Below are positions 7,718-14,566 of a stretch of 23,897 nucleotides of DNA, piece by piece. The DNA lies in the NCBI GenBank assembly GCA_002315885.1, contig DCIO01000082.1:1-23897 (forward strand). Reading direction: 5' to 3'. The notes under the pieces were generated by a model. It had not been told where the DNA came from. It saw nothing but the letters and a program-made list of their open reading frames with translations, and searched no databases. Numbering within the stretch: position 1 is the stretch's first letter; every line of letters begins with the position of its first letter. Position numbers and translations under genes: made by a program. This DNA is from Lentisphaeria bacterium UBA1724 (GTDB lineage Bacteria; Verrucomicrobiota; Lentisphaeria; Oligosphaerales; Oligosphaeraceae).

Positions 7718-8347
7718 ATGCGATTTCTCACCCACAAAATCCTCCTCTTGGCACTTATCTTTGCCTGCGATTTCTCACTAATGGCGCTGACATTCGAAAT
7801 GCGACTCATCTTTCAGGAGGAAGGCGACCTCACTGCCATCGTGGAATGCGCCATCCCCGACAAGTGCGCGGGGATGCTCCAGGATTACGCCATGCGCATC
7901 TCCAATGGAGATAACCGCGGAATCCTGGACGAAGAGGCTGTACGCAGGCATTGCGCAGAAATCTCCGACGCGGAACTCAAGAGTTACAATGTCTATACCA
8001 TCCCCGAAGGGCGACGGGTCCGCATCGAAATCTTTGCCAAAGATGCACGAAAATTCCTGTTCACCAATGCGCTAGGACTCGTTACCCTAACGGATTTGAC
8101 AGAAAGTGACAATACAGCCTTCGCCATTCCCCTCCCCAAGGGGAAATTGTTGAGCGAGCGAAAAAAACAACAAGCCAGAGAATTGGCAGAAATCCTCGGC
8201 GGACTGGATATCGTCCTGCGAGTCCAATCCCCTACCCCCCTGACGGAAAGCACGGGAAAATGCGATGCCGTGGACCGTTGCCAGTGGCGTATCTCCCTGG
8301 AAGATATCATCCAGGGAAAACTCCCCGAAATCCAGGCCGTCTGGTAA
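7718..8347 (+). CDS. Small exported protein of unknown function
   Basis: The 209-residue product starts with a signal peptide (about 1-24). Most of the rest alternates beta-like strands with one charged helix (SERKKQQARELAEIL). The C-terminal stretch LRVQSPTPLTESTG followed by CQWRISLEDI resembles the pattern of LppM-like or DUF3153 beta domains, but that is a weak visual match. No catalytic motif is evident. No Shine-Dalgarno sequence precedes the ATG. A TAAAAT (7702-7707) ends 10 bases upstream of it, which would fit a very short or absent leader, though I find no matching -35 box. The gene is one of only two on the plus strand. Its stop lies 5 bases from the stop of coaX. Confidence 0.6.
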   Translation: MRFLTHKILLLALIFACDFSLMALTFEMRLIFQEEGDLTAIVECAIPDKCAGMLQDYAMRISNGDNRGILDEEAVRRHCAEISDAELKSYNVYTIPEGRRVRIEIFAKDARKFLFTNALGLVTLTDLTESDNTAFAIPLPKGKLLSERKKQQARELAEILGGLDIVLRVQSPTPLTESTGKCDAVDRCQWRISLEDIIQGKLPEIQAVW

Positions 8348-8352
8348 CCCCT

Positions 8353-9084
8353 TTAATTCCGAATTGCAATCGAGACCCCGAATAGTGTCAGGGGAACAGG
8401 TGATAGTTCTGCGCCTAGTTCTTTGGGGAGATATTCCACAAAGAAGGGCGCATCACCACCCGCGAACCATACCTTGCAGTCCGCCATTTCGGGCCGTGCC
8501 TTTGTGGCACGGATAATCTTCTCCGCGGCGCCTAGTATTCCGATATCCACACCATTTCGAATGCCGTCCTCGGAGGTGCAACCGAAAGGATTGAATTCGT
8601 GGGGCGCAGTCACGGCGAACTCGGGGAGTTGCGCGGTATTCCGTGCCAGCGCCTTCAAGGCGGTCTCCCTCCCAGGAAGTATCACGCCTCCCAGAAATAC
8701 ACCCTCTGCGGAAACGCACACGGAATTCAAGGCGGTCCCGCAGTCCAGCACCAGCACCGCCTGATTGGGGCATAGCCGATGGGCACCCGCAATATTCGCC
8801 AAGCGGTCGGCACCCAGTCGAGATACATCATACCGAGAACAGTCTATCTCGGGATAGTCCGACACCGAAATGAAATGGATACGGCCTGGAAAACGCGCCT
8901 CCAATGCCTGACGAACTGATGGCACCACCGATGCGCCAATGGCATCCCAAACAGAACTCTCCCCTGGATACCAGCGCGTCGCAATTTCCTCCGTGGCAAA
9001 ATACTCCACGGAAAAATCCGATGCGCCAGGCGTGCCAGAAGCCACCGCCGCACGTGTATTCCCAATGTTCAACAGATATCGCAT
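8353..9084 (-). CDS. coaX: Type III pantothenate kinase
   Basis: CoaX phosphorylates pantothenate, the first step of coenzyme A synthesis, in the cytoplasm. The 243-residue protein shows the ASKHA-fold motifs in order: NIGNT (6-10, phosphate 1), GADR (91-94, with the catalytic Asp 93), DCGTA (114-118) and GGVILPG (132-138). The length is within the usual 240-270. The first motif is normally DIGNT. Here Asn replaces the Asp, which could affect magnesium binding. The start 17 bases after the YhcH-family gene suggests co-transcription. It converges on the gene ending at 8347 with no room for a terminator between them. The family call is confident; full activity is less certain because of Asn 6. 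Confidence 0.85.
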   Translation of the reverse strand: MRYLLNIGNTRAAVASGTPGASDFSVEYFATEEIATRWYPGESSVWDAIGASVVPSVRQALEARFPGRIHFISVSDYPEIDCSRYDVSRLGADRLANIAGAHRLCPNQAVLVLDCGTALNSVCVSAEGVFLGGVILPGRETALKALARNTAQLPEFAVTAPHEFNPFGCTSEDGIRNGVDIGILGAAEKIIRATKARPEMADCKVWFAGGDAPFFVEYLPKELGAELSPVPLTLFGVSIAIRN

Positions 9085-9101
9085 TCCTGAAATGGGCTAT
9101 C

Positions 9102-9554
9102 TCAATCCACACGGACCTTGAAAATCACCTTCGGCATACTGGCACCCTCGCCTATGCAGGGCGCATGGACATCCGTGGGGAAGAAAATCGTAAACTCCCC
9201 AGGCAACACCGTGGCGTAACTCGTGGGCGTGGCAGGCCCCAACGCCGCATCCTTCGCATCATCATATTGCAGACTCCCAGGAGCCTTTCCCAAGGGCAAC
9301 CAACCCATCTGCTCGGGAGTCGCCAAAGGCACCTGTATGTCTATGTATTTGCGATGAAATTCCATGGGCGCATCCACGGCACTCTTGCCTGTGGTGGTCT
9401 GGACATTCGCATAGATCTCCCCATCGGGAAGAAGCTCCACGCGACCAGGCGCCAACGCAGACAAGTCCTGAGAACGCAAAAACTCCGCTACAACGGCAAA
9501 ACGCGGATGCAAAGATACATACCGCTGAAAATTGGACAAGGTATCGTGTATCAT
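9102..9554 (-). CDS. YhcH/YjgK/YiaL-family sugar-binding protein (cupin-like)
   Basis: The 150-residue protein has the family's hallmark EFHRKYIDIQ (65-74), a cupin-like core and FFPTDVH (124-130) near the end. The length matches the family, which includes EbgC and the N-acetylneuraminate anomerase NanQ. Members bind a metal and act on free sugars, probably as anomerases or isomerases. There is no sialic acid or beta-galactosidase gene nearby, so the sugar cannot be guessed. The ATG is preceded by a good GGAG at 6 bases. It probably heads a two-gene unit with coaX. It is separated from the gene upstream by a terminator at 9581-9623. Confidence 0.85.
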   Translation of the reverse strand: MIHDTLSNFQRYVSLHPRFAVVAEFLRSQDLSALAPGRVELLPDGEIYANVQTTTGKSAVDAPMEFHRKYIDIQVPLATPEQMGWLPLGKAPGSLQYDDAKDAALGPATPTSYATVLPGEFTIFFPTDVHAPCIGEGASMPKVIFKVRVD

Positions 9555-9580
9555 CGTTTCTCCATATCCTTCACCGATAC

Positions 9581-9623
9581 AAAAAAGGCGACCAGTGTCT
9601 CGAAGACGACGGTCGCCTTTTTT
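9581..9623 (-). terminator. Rho-independent terminator after the 9644-10462 gene
   Basis: A perfect stem GGCGACC (9587-9593) / GGTCGCC (9611-9617) is flanked by A6 on one side and T6 on the other, giving a symmetric terminator. The loop is 17 bases and contains a smaller GTCT/AGAC pair. Read on the minus strand it follows the stop at 9644 by about 20 bases and ends the membrane-anchored protein's transcript before the YhcH gene. Confidence 0.9.
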
Positions 9624-9643
9624 GTCAATGCCAAGTAGGCTTA

Positions 9644-10462
9644 TTATTTGCCTGCGCTGCCAGAAGCAACCTTGATCATCTTCTCGTAGTCGCCGGGCAG
9701 AGCCAACACGAAGCGGCGGTCAAATGCCTTCTGATCGGCGGCGGGGATGGTCTCGTCATAGACGGCGTCAACCTTGGTCATGACGACTGCCACGACTTCG
9801 GCGCACTGCTTGCCACCATCGGCGAAAGCATAGGTGAGCTCGTCATTGGAGCTGGTGTTCAGGAAACCAACCTTGTAGCCCTTCAGGAGACCCAGGGAGG
9901 CGGGCAGCTTGGAATCCATGGGGAACTGATAGATGTTGATGACAGCATCGGGCTTGGCCTTCTTGATCTTTTCGCACATCTTCTTGTAGTCACCACCACT
10001 CAGCATGGTGTAGGGCATGACCATCATAGCGGCATCGGGACCGGCGTTCTTGGGTTTGGGACGCTTGAACTCGGGGTAGATGGGGATGATCTCGGAGCCC
10101 TTCAGAGCGGCACGGATACCATCGAGATAGTCGGACTGGACTTCCTTGTCCAACTTGTCGCCGTAGGCGTCAACGAAGAGGTTCGGGTCGCAAATCACAC
10201 AGACCTTGGCGGGGTTGCAAGCCTTCTTGACTGCATCACCCAGGAACTTCGCCTGAAGGAACATGTAGCGCTTTTCACGAGCCATGCCCTTGGAGCTGCC
10301 ACCAATGAAACCAGTCAGGTTCATGATGGCGCCAACGATGGCGATGAGAGCACCGACGATAGCCAGAGCCTGGCCCCAGGAGGCACCTGCCTTCTGCTTC
10401 TTCATACCGAACATGGCGATTGCAAAACCAACGACCATGACAACGATGTACTTAAGATCCAT
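9644..10462 (-). CDS. Membrane-anchored protein of unknown function
   Basis: The 272-residue product starts with two membrane segments (about 3-21 and 30-55). Its remaining 215 residues form an alpha/beta-looking soluble domain with many Lys and Asp. Pieces such as KVCVICDPN and KKAKPDAVINIYQFP resemble the alternating strands and loops of periplasmic-binding or Rossmann-like domains, but I recognise no family. Its ATG follows a strong AAGGAG by 8 bases. Codon choice looks strongly biased (many AAG, ATC, TTC), and a strong terminator follows. Together these suggest high expression. It stands alone, with a candidate promoter at 10539-10567. Confidence 0.7.
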   Translation of the reverse strand: MDLKYIVVMVVGFAIAMFGMKKQKAGASWGQALAIVGALIAIVGAIMNLTGFIGGSSKGMAREKRYMFLQAKFLGDAVKKACNPAKVCVICDPNLFVDAYGDKLDKEVQSDYLDGIRAALKGSEIIPIYPEFKRPKPKNAGPDAAMMVMPYTMLSGGDYKKMCEKIKKAKPDAVINIYQFPMDSKLPASLGLLKGYKVGFLNTSSNDELTYAFADGGKQCAEVVAVVMTKVDAVYDETIPAADQKAFDRRFVLALPGDYEKMIKVASGSAGK

Positions 10463-10538
10463 TGTGTTACTCCTTGTTTAGAGAGGGAAAAACGACTGCG
10501 ATGAGGGAAAAATCCACCGCAACCGCCGATGAACTAAA

Positions 10539-10567
10539 AAAATATCGCTTATTAAAGTAATTCACAA
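10539..10567 (-). promoter_or_regulatory. Candidate sigma-70-type promoter for the 9644-10462 gene
   Basis: On the minus strand a TTGTGA (10562-10567) and a TATTTT (10539-10544) are separated by exactly 17 bases. The match to the consensus is only moderate (4 of 6 each), and the AT-rich DNA here offers other pairings. The transcript would have a leader of about 70 bases that carries the AAGGAG ribosome site. Confidence 0.35.
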
Positions 10568-10621
10568 TCGCAAATTTATCAACCTATTCTGCACTTTTTT
10601 TTCGTCATTGAAGCCAAATTC

Positions 10622-11602
10622 CTATTCTCCAAGCAGCGCGGCTATGATGTAATTGATGCCGAGACGCGTATAGAAGACATGGGTATAGTCGCTAATCTGG
10701 TTGGAGTCATAATATTGGAAGACGCGCCAGCGCCCCGTCGGCTCGTGAAGCCATGCGGGAAGCGCTTCATCCTGGCAGTAGATATGGTCCATTCCTCCAT
10801 CCTCCCGCCGGGCCTCGAATTTTGCCCCCAGTGATGGCGCGGAGGTCAAAAGATGATTCAGTCCCTCGCCGTCCTCCAGGACACGCATACGGATTTCCGT
10901 GGACCAACCTCCGATGGCATTCCGCCCCCACCCCATGGCGATGACGGGTGTCGCCAGCACCGCGAGCCGTCCCTGGAGCCGAATTCCCACTGCGGAATAA
11001 GTGCCATTGGGCCACTTTTCTCGCAAGGTGTACTCCTTGACTGTGGGGGGGAGGCGCTCTCCGTCGGGCAAGCCCTGGTAGAAGCAGGCGTAAATCGGGT
11101 CGTCCCGTCCCAATGGCTGAAAATGATTTTCGGGAAGAACCCGCAAAAAGAACTCCCTGACTGCGGGAGACTCCTGCCACTCACTGTAGCTGTGGTGCTG
11201 GGAGAACATCCCGCCGGATTTCCGGAGAAATTCCGCGGTGATGCCTGCGTCCACCAGCACATAACCCCCATGTTGGAGGTATTCCCCCAAGGCAGCGACT
11301 TCTGCGTCAGGGAGCTTTGACCAATTGTCGCTGTCGTCCCAATTGATGTAGAGGAAGGGACAACCCGCCAGACGCGGATCCTGAAAAGAAGCGATTTGCA
11401 GTGGCTCCGTCACAATGGGAAGACCAGAATAGCTCCGCGCACTCTCCAGGAGACTCGGCAACGCGTCGGGATAATTCCGATAGACCCGCTCCCCCGAAGA
11501 AATGTATTGTGCCACACGGAGTTCACTCCCGAAAAGAGAAACCGCATATATCCCGAAAAACCACAACGGAAGGAGAATGTAATGGCAAAATTTGAAAAGC
11601 AT
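10622..11602 (-). CDS. DUF4159-like exported protein
   Basis: The 326-residue protein has an N-terminal hydrophobic segment (about 7-25) acting as signal peptide or anchor. The body resembles DUF4159: a core with PFLYINWDDSD (82-92), a helix, GGYVLVDAG (112-120) and later DPIYACFY (from about 183). DUF4159 has a glutamine-amidotransferase-like Rossmann fold without its catalytic residues, and members are often exported or tied to surface clusters. No enzymatic residue is obvious here. The gene is divergent from the cysteine-rich gene at 11716 and ends at the region that carries the promoter of the next gene. Its start has no clear Shine-Dalgarno. The function is unknown. Confidence 0.65.
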   Translation of the reverse strand: MLFKFCHYILLPLWFFGIYAVSLFGSELRVAQYISSGERVYRNYPDALPSLLESARSYSGLPIVTEPLQIASFQDPRLAGCPFLYINWDDSDNWSKLPDAEVAALGEYLQHGGYVLVDAGITAEFLRKSGGMFSQHHSYSEWQESPAVREFFLRVLPENHFQPLGRDDPIYACFYQGLPDGERLPPTVKEYTLREKWPNGTYSAVGIRLQGRLAVLATPVIAMGWGRNAIGGWSTEIRMRVLEDGEGLNHLLTSAPSLGAKFEARREDGGMDHIYCQDEALPAWLHEPTGRWRVFQYYDSNQISDYTHVFYTRLGINYIIAALLGE

Positions 11603-11715
11603 TGAAGGAGAATTATATTTACAGAACTTTCTTTAATTCCGGTTGTCGTGTTTTGGGGAGACTTTGACATTTCCCAACCCAACACAAACATCACCTCAGT
11701 TTGCATTAAAGTAAC

Positions 11716-12213
11716 ATGTCTTTCTTCGACCGTCTATTCTCTTTCCTGCATAAAGGTGCAGACGCCCCTGCAGCTCCTCAGGCAAATCACGGCAATAACC
11801 GTGGCGCGAGTTCCTTGCCTCCCGAGCCCAAGGCAAACAAGAATGTCTATGATGAAGCATTCAAGGTGGAAGTCCCCGAGTGGGCCCAGAGTCTGAACAA
11901 CACGGATATCGTCCTCCAGCTGAAGGACCATGTCAAGTGCCACTATGCGCCCAATTTTGGTTGGAAGAAAATCATGACCACCAAGACTGGCCCCGATGGC
12001 AACCTGCTTCCCGAATACGATGGCGTTGCGGGTGACTGCGGCGCCGTCAAGTCCTACGGCCTGAAGGTTGCACAGCTCCACGGCCGCACGATGCCCTACA
12101 AGTATGTTGACCTGAATATGGCATACCGTTGCTGCTGTGGCATCCCCACCAAGTGCCCCTTCCTGCAGCTGGCAAACAAAGAAGCTGAGGCTGTCAACAG
12201 CCGCAGACGATAA
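11716..12213 (+). CDS. Cysteine-rich small protein of unknown function
   Basis: The 165-residue protein has no signal peptide or membrane segment. A flexible Ala/Pro/Asn-rich stretch (about 14-44) precedes a compact region (45-150). Six cysteines sit at 75, 108, 139, 140, 141 and 147, the last four as RCCCGIPTKC. Several His (72, 76, 122) are near. This could bind zinc or an iron-sulfur cluster, but I recognise no family. Codon use looks biased toward AAG, AAC, GTC and CTG, and a near-perfect terminator follows, so high expression is possible. A TTGACA lies at 11664-11669 but I see no fitting -10 box, and no Shine-Dalgarno precedes the ATG. It stands alone on the plus strand, divergent from the DUF4159-like gene. 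Confidence 0.7.
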   Translation: MSFFDRLFSFLHKGADAPAAPQANHGNNRGASSLPPEPKANKNVYDEAFKVEVPEWAQSLNNTDIVLQLKDHVKCHYAPNFGWKKIMTTKTGPDGNLLPEYDGVAGDCGAVKSYGLKVAQLHGRTMPYKYVDLNMAYRCCCGIPTKCPFLQLANKEAEAVNSRRR

Positions 12214-12232
12214 GCACAAAAGCCATATACAG

Positions 12233-12269
12233 AAAAAAAGGACCACCGCGGTTGCGGTGGTCCTTTTTT
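12233..12269 (+). terminator. Rho-independent terminator after the cysteine-rich gene
   Basis: A 10-bp perfect stem GGACCACCGC (12240-12249) / GCGGTGGTCC (12254-12263) with a GGTT loop is followed by T6 and preceded by A7. It lies 20 bases after the stop at 12213. The symmetric A and T runs would make it work in both directions. Confidence 0.95.
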
Positions 12270-12272
12270 GTT

Positions 12273-12290
12273 GGTCGGACTGGTCGGACT
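12273..12290. repeat. 9-bp tandem repeat, two copies
   Basis: GGTCGGACT occurs twice in a row directly after the terminator, then GGCGGG. The same 9-base period occurs in the GCCTAGG(A/G)A array at the right end of the window, but the unit differs. Confidence 0.6.
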
Positions 12291-12384
12291 GGCGGGAAGA
12301 ATAAGACTTTGATGGAATTCCACAAGCCCTAAGAATTCTGCATTAAATGCCCGGCTCTATAAGTATATTGAGCATTGAAAATTG

Positions 12385-12420
12385 AAAAAAAAGAGGGGGC
12401 ATGGGGGATACCTCCCCCAT
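12385..12420 (-). terminator. Probable terminator after the GT2 gene
   Basis: On the minus strand the 8-bp stem ATGGGGGA (12401-12408) / TCCCCCAT (12413-12420) has a four-base loop. A CCCCCTC stretch and a run of eight T follow it. It starts about 38 bases after the stop at 12459. The gap between stem and T-run is longer than ideal, so the call is moderate. Confidence 0.6.
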
Positions 12421-12424
12421 CCTT

Positions 12425-12457
12425 CATTAAGCATTAAGCTTTAAGCTTTAAGCATTA
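12425..12457. repeat. Heptamer repeat CATTAAG/CTTTAAG
   Basis: Four 7-base units follow one another: CATTAAG, CATTAAG, CTTTAAG, CTTTAAG (12425-12452). A partial CATTA(TT) then leads into the stop codon of the GT2 gene. The period is clear, but the role is not. It may be a simple-sequence expansion in the 3' untranslated region. Confidence 0.55.
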
Positions 12458-12458
12458 T

Positions 12459-13508
12459 TTAGTAATTTCTTGGAGTGATTTTCCCCCAGAGCCAGGGCAG
12501 GAAGGAACTACCGCTCTTGGCGTATTTTTCCAGCAGCTGGCAGAATATCTTCTGACGCCAGGGGAGATAGCCCAGCATACGATGAAGAATTTCATTCATG
12601 CTAGGATCTGCCCAGAGTTTCCGAAGCACCTGCAGTTCTTCCTCCTTTGTCAGCCACCCATCGGCGTATTTTGGATTGAAGAAATAGAGAACCAGCGACC
12701 GATAGGTAACGAGCGCCCAAGCCTTACGGGCGTAAGGAGGCATGTCACGATAGTGGTCCTGGTAAAAATCCGCCAGAGAGAGCATACTCAACGGGAAGGA
12801 TTTGATGAAATCGTCCCGGTATTTCGTTTTCCAGACCAGAGGTCTCTGCACGCACCAATAGGAGGGCAGGAGCTTCCGCATGGTGGAACAGTGGTGTGCA
12901 TAGAAATAGACCCTGGGCGTCCAGCAATGCGCCATTCGTCCTGGGATATCCTCATCCACAAAGAGCTCGTGGTCAATCAGGAATTGCTTACGATAGCATC
13001 CCAGAAAGGCCTCACAACGTAGACGCGTGTCCTCTTGCCCCAGCTTTTCCAGGAGTTTCAACCCCGAGCCCTCGCAGGGCCCCGTAAAGGAGCGCATGGG
13101 AAATTTCGGGATGTAATACATCTCCTCGTCCATCCGCCCCACGGCGGCGGTCAGAATCACCACATCCAGGGATTTCTTTTCCGCCAGAGTGGCGAGGATG
13201 CGCTCCAATGCGGCGGGCGTCATTTCGTCATCCGCTTCCATGAAAGTCAGATACTCTCCCTGTGCCTCACGGATGCCCGTATTGAAACACTTCCCCGAGG
13301 GAACATTTGGCGGCATGGAAATGAAGCGGACATTCGCCTGACCCGCCAAAGCCTGGTGAAAATACGCCTCGGTCTCAGGCGTGCACCGCCACCCCAATCC
13401 CAACACCTCGCATTCCGGAGTCAGATTCGCGCAAAGAGACGCTAGACTGCGATGCAAATCCTCTATGACATCCGTCAGAGGCAATACGATGGTAAGTTTC
13501 AGCGACAT
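12459..13508 (-). CDS. GT2-family glycosyltransferase
   Basis: The 349-residue protein has the start of the GT-A fold (LKLTIVLPLTD, strand then SLASL helix), a short variable segment, then GKCFNTGIREAQGEYLTFME followed by ADDE (92-95), the acidic metal/nucleotide-sugar site. The C-terminal 150 residues are rich in Trp and Tyr and resemble the helical tail of GT2 proteins. It may attach a sugar to LPS, capsule or another surface polymer; acceptor and donor are unknown. It follows the YigZ gene by 76 bases and has its own terminator, so its transcriptional link to that operon is unclear. The start ATG is preceded by GCGGAA, a weak ribosome site. Confidence 0.8.
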   Translation of the reverse strand: MSLKLTIVLPLTDVIEDLHRSLASLCANLTPECEVLGLGWRCTPETEAYFHQALAGQANVRFISMPPNVPSGKCFNTGIREAQGEYLTFMEADDEMTPAALERILATLAEKKSLDVVILTAAVGRMDEEMYYIPKFPMRSFTGPCEGSGLKLLEKLGQEDTRLRCEAFLGCYRKQFLIDHELFVDEDIPGRMAHCWTPRVYFYAHHCSTMRKLLPSYWCVQRPLVWKTKYRDDFIKSFPLSMLSLADFYQDHYRDMPPYARKAWALVTYRSLVLYFFNPKYADGWLTKEEELQVLRKLWADPSMNEILHRMLGYLPWRQKIFCQLLEKYAKSGSSFLPWLWGKITPRNY

Positions 13509-13584
13509 TTCCGCAATTGGGTGAATTCTTCTAGGTGAAGAAAGATGAAAATGGATTGGTCTCTCAGGACACTCCGTCGTCCTG

Positions 13585-14178
13585 TCATTCGGATAGGATG
13601 ATTTTTCCGCGGGAGAGATCCTGCAACACCTTGGAAAGAGGGGGGAGTTTTTCTGTTGGGATGGTTCCCGTGATATTCACGCCATCGCCATCGTAATTCT
13701 CGGCAGTAATCGAGAAGCCGCCATCCTGCAACGCACGCTTGCCCTGCTCCAGAATGCCGTATGGCAAGGCAAAGGAAAGTGTGCTCATGGCGATGCGCTC
13801 ACGGGTGACTGCGCTCTCCAGGACGCCCTTTGCGGCGCCAGAGTATGCGTGTACAAGACCGCCTGTGCCTAGTTTTGTTCCACCGAACCAGCGGGTTACC
13901 GTCAAGACGACCTGTGAGATTCCGGAGCCCTTCAGGACTTCCAGGACGGGCCGTCCTGCGGTGCCTGAGGGTTCGCCATCATCGGAACACCCCAGAATGG
14001 ATGCGTTCAGCCCCACTGCCATGGCGTGTACAATGCTGCTGGCATCGGGGTATTTCTCACGTTGAGCGGCAAGAATCGCCTTGCATTCATCGGGAGTGGT
14101 AGCCACAAAAAGTTCTGCTAGGAACCGTGAATTGCGGTCCACTAGCAAAAATGGCTCGGATGACACCAACTCCAGCAT
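13585..14178 (-). CDS. yigZ: YigZ/IMPACT-family protein
   Basis: YigZ-family proteins are small cytoplasmic proteins related to the N-terminal part of the eukaryotic translation regulator IMPACT. Their biochemical role in bacteria is not settled. The 197-residue product has the two family signatures: DDGEPSGTAGRP (66-77) and VTRWFGGTKLGTGG (94-107). A C-terminal ferredoxin-like domain resembling EF-G domain V follows, and the usual length is about 200. The start is the ATG at 14178; a TTG six bases earlier would also be in frame. The gap to the small membrane-protein gene is 13 bases, so it looks co-transcribed with it and fhs. Confidence 0.9.
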   Translation of the reverse strand: MLELVSSEPFLLVDRNSRFLAELFVATTPDECKAILAAQREKYPDASSIVHAMAVGLNASILGCSDDGEPSGTAGRPVLEVLKGSGISQVVLTVTRWFGGTKLGTGGLVHAYSGAAKGVLESAVTRERIAMSTLSFALPYGILEQGKRALQDGGFSITAENYDGDGVNITGTIPTEKLPPLSKVLQDLSRGKIILSE

Positions 14179-14191
14179 ACTCAACAGGGAA

Positions 14192-14566
14192 TTACTTGTT
14201 TTTCTTCATGGGCTGTGCGGGCTTCCGTATCAGCATCATCACGCATACCGCCACAGAAAAACACACCAGGAATCCCAGAAAAGACGCCAAGACAGGCGCG
14301 TAGGGGACTGCACTCTCGGGGAGATACTCCGCAATCTTCTCCGACAAAAGGAGCTTCGACACCCAGGCGCCCGCAGAACCGACGGCAACGCAAAGCACGA
14401 CGCCCACTATCCGGAGGATATAGAGCGCCAGCTTTACGCACAGAAAGAGGAAAAGCAGACCACTGAAGCCAATGATGATGCACTTCCACCAATCCGTGGC
14501 CCAGTTGATTGTGCCCTCCTGGAAGGCCAATTCCTCCGTAAAAGTATTGGCGAGGGTAAAGAACAT
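14192..14566 (-). CDS. Small membrane protein of unknown function
   Basis: The 124-residue protein has about three membrane segments (about 28-48, 50-70 and 88-113), a Trp-rich stretch before the first and a positively charged C-terminal tail (MKKNK) probably on the cytoplasmic side. I recognise no family. Its ATG directly follows the stop of fhs (TAAATG, no gap), which implies translational coupling. Nothing in the protein hints at a link to folate metabolism, so the pairing may reflect only genome compaction. Confidence 0.65.
   Translation of the reverse strand: MFFTLANTFTEELAFQEGTINWATDWWKCIIIGFSGLLFLFLCVKLALYILRIVGVVLCVAVGSAGAWVSKLLLSEKIAEYLPESAVPYAPVLASFLGFLVCFSVAVCVMMLIRKPAQPMKKNK

Noticed and set aside
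13565..13584. Terminator after yigZ
   Set aside because: There is a 6-bp stem CAGGAC/GTCCTG, but no T-run follows on the minus strand.
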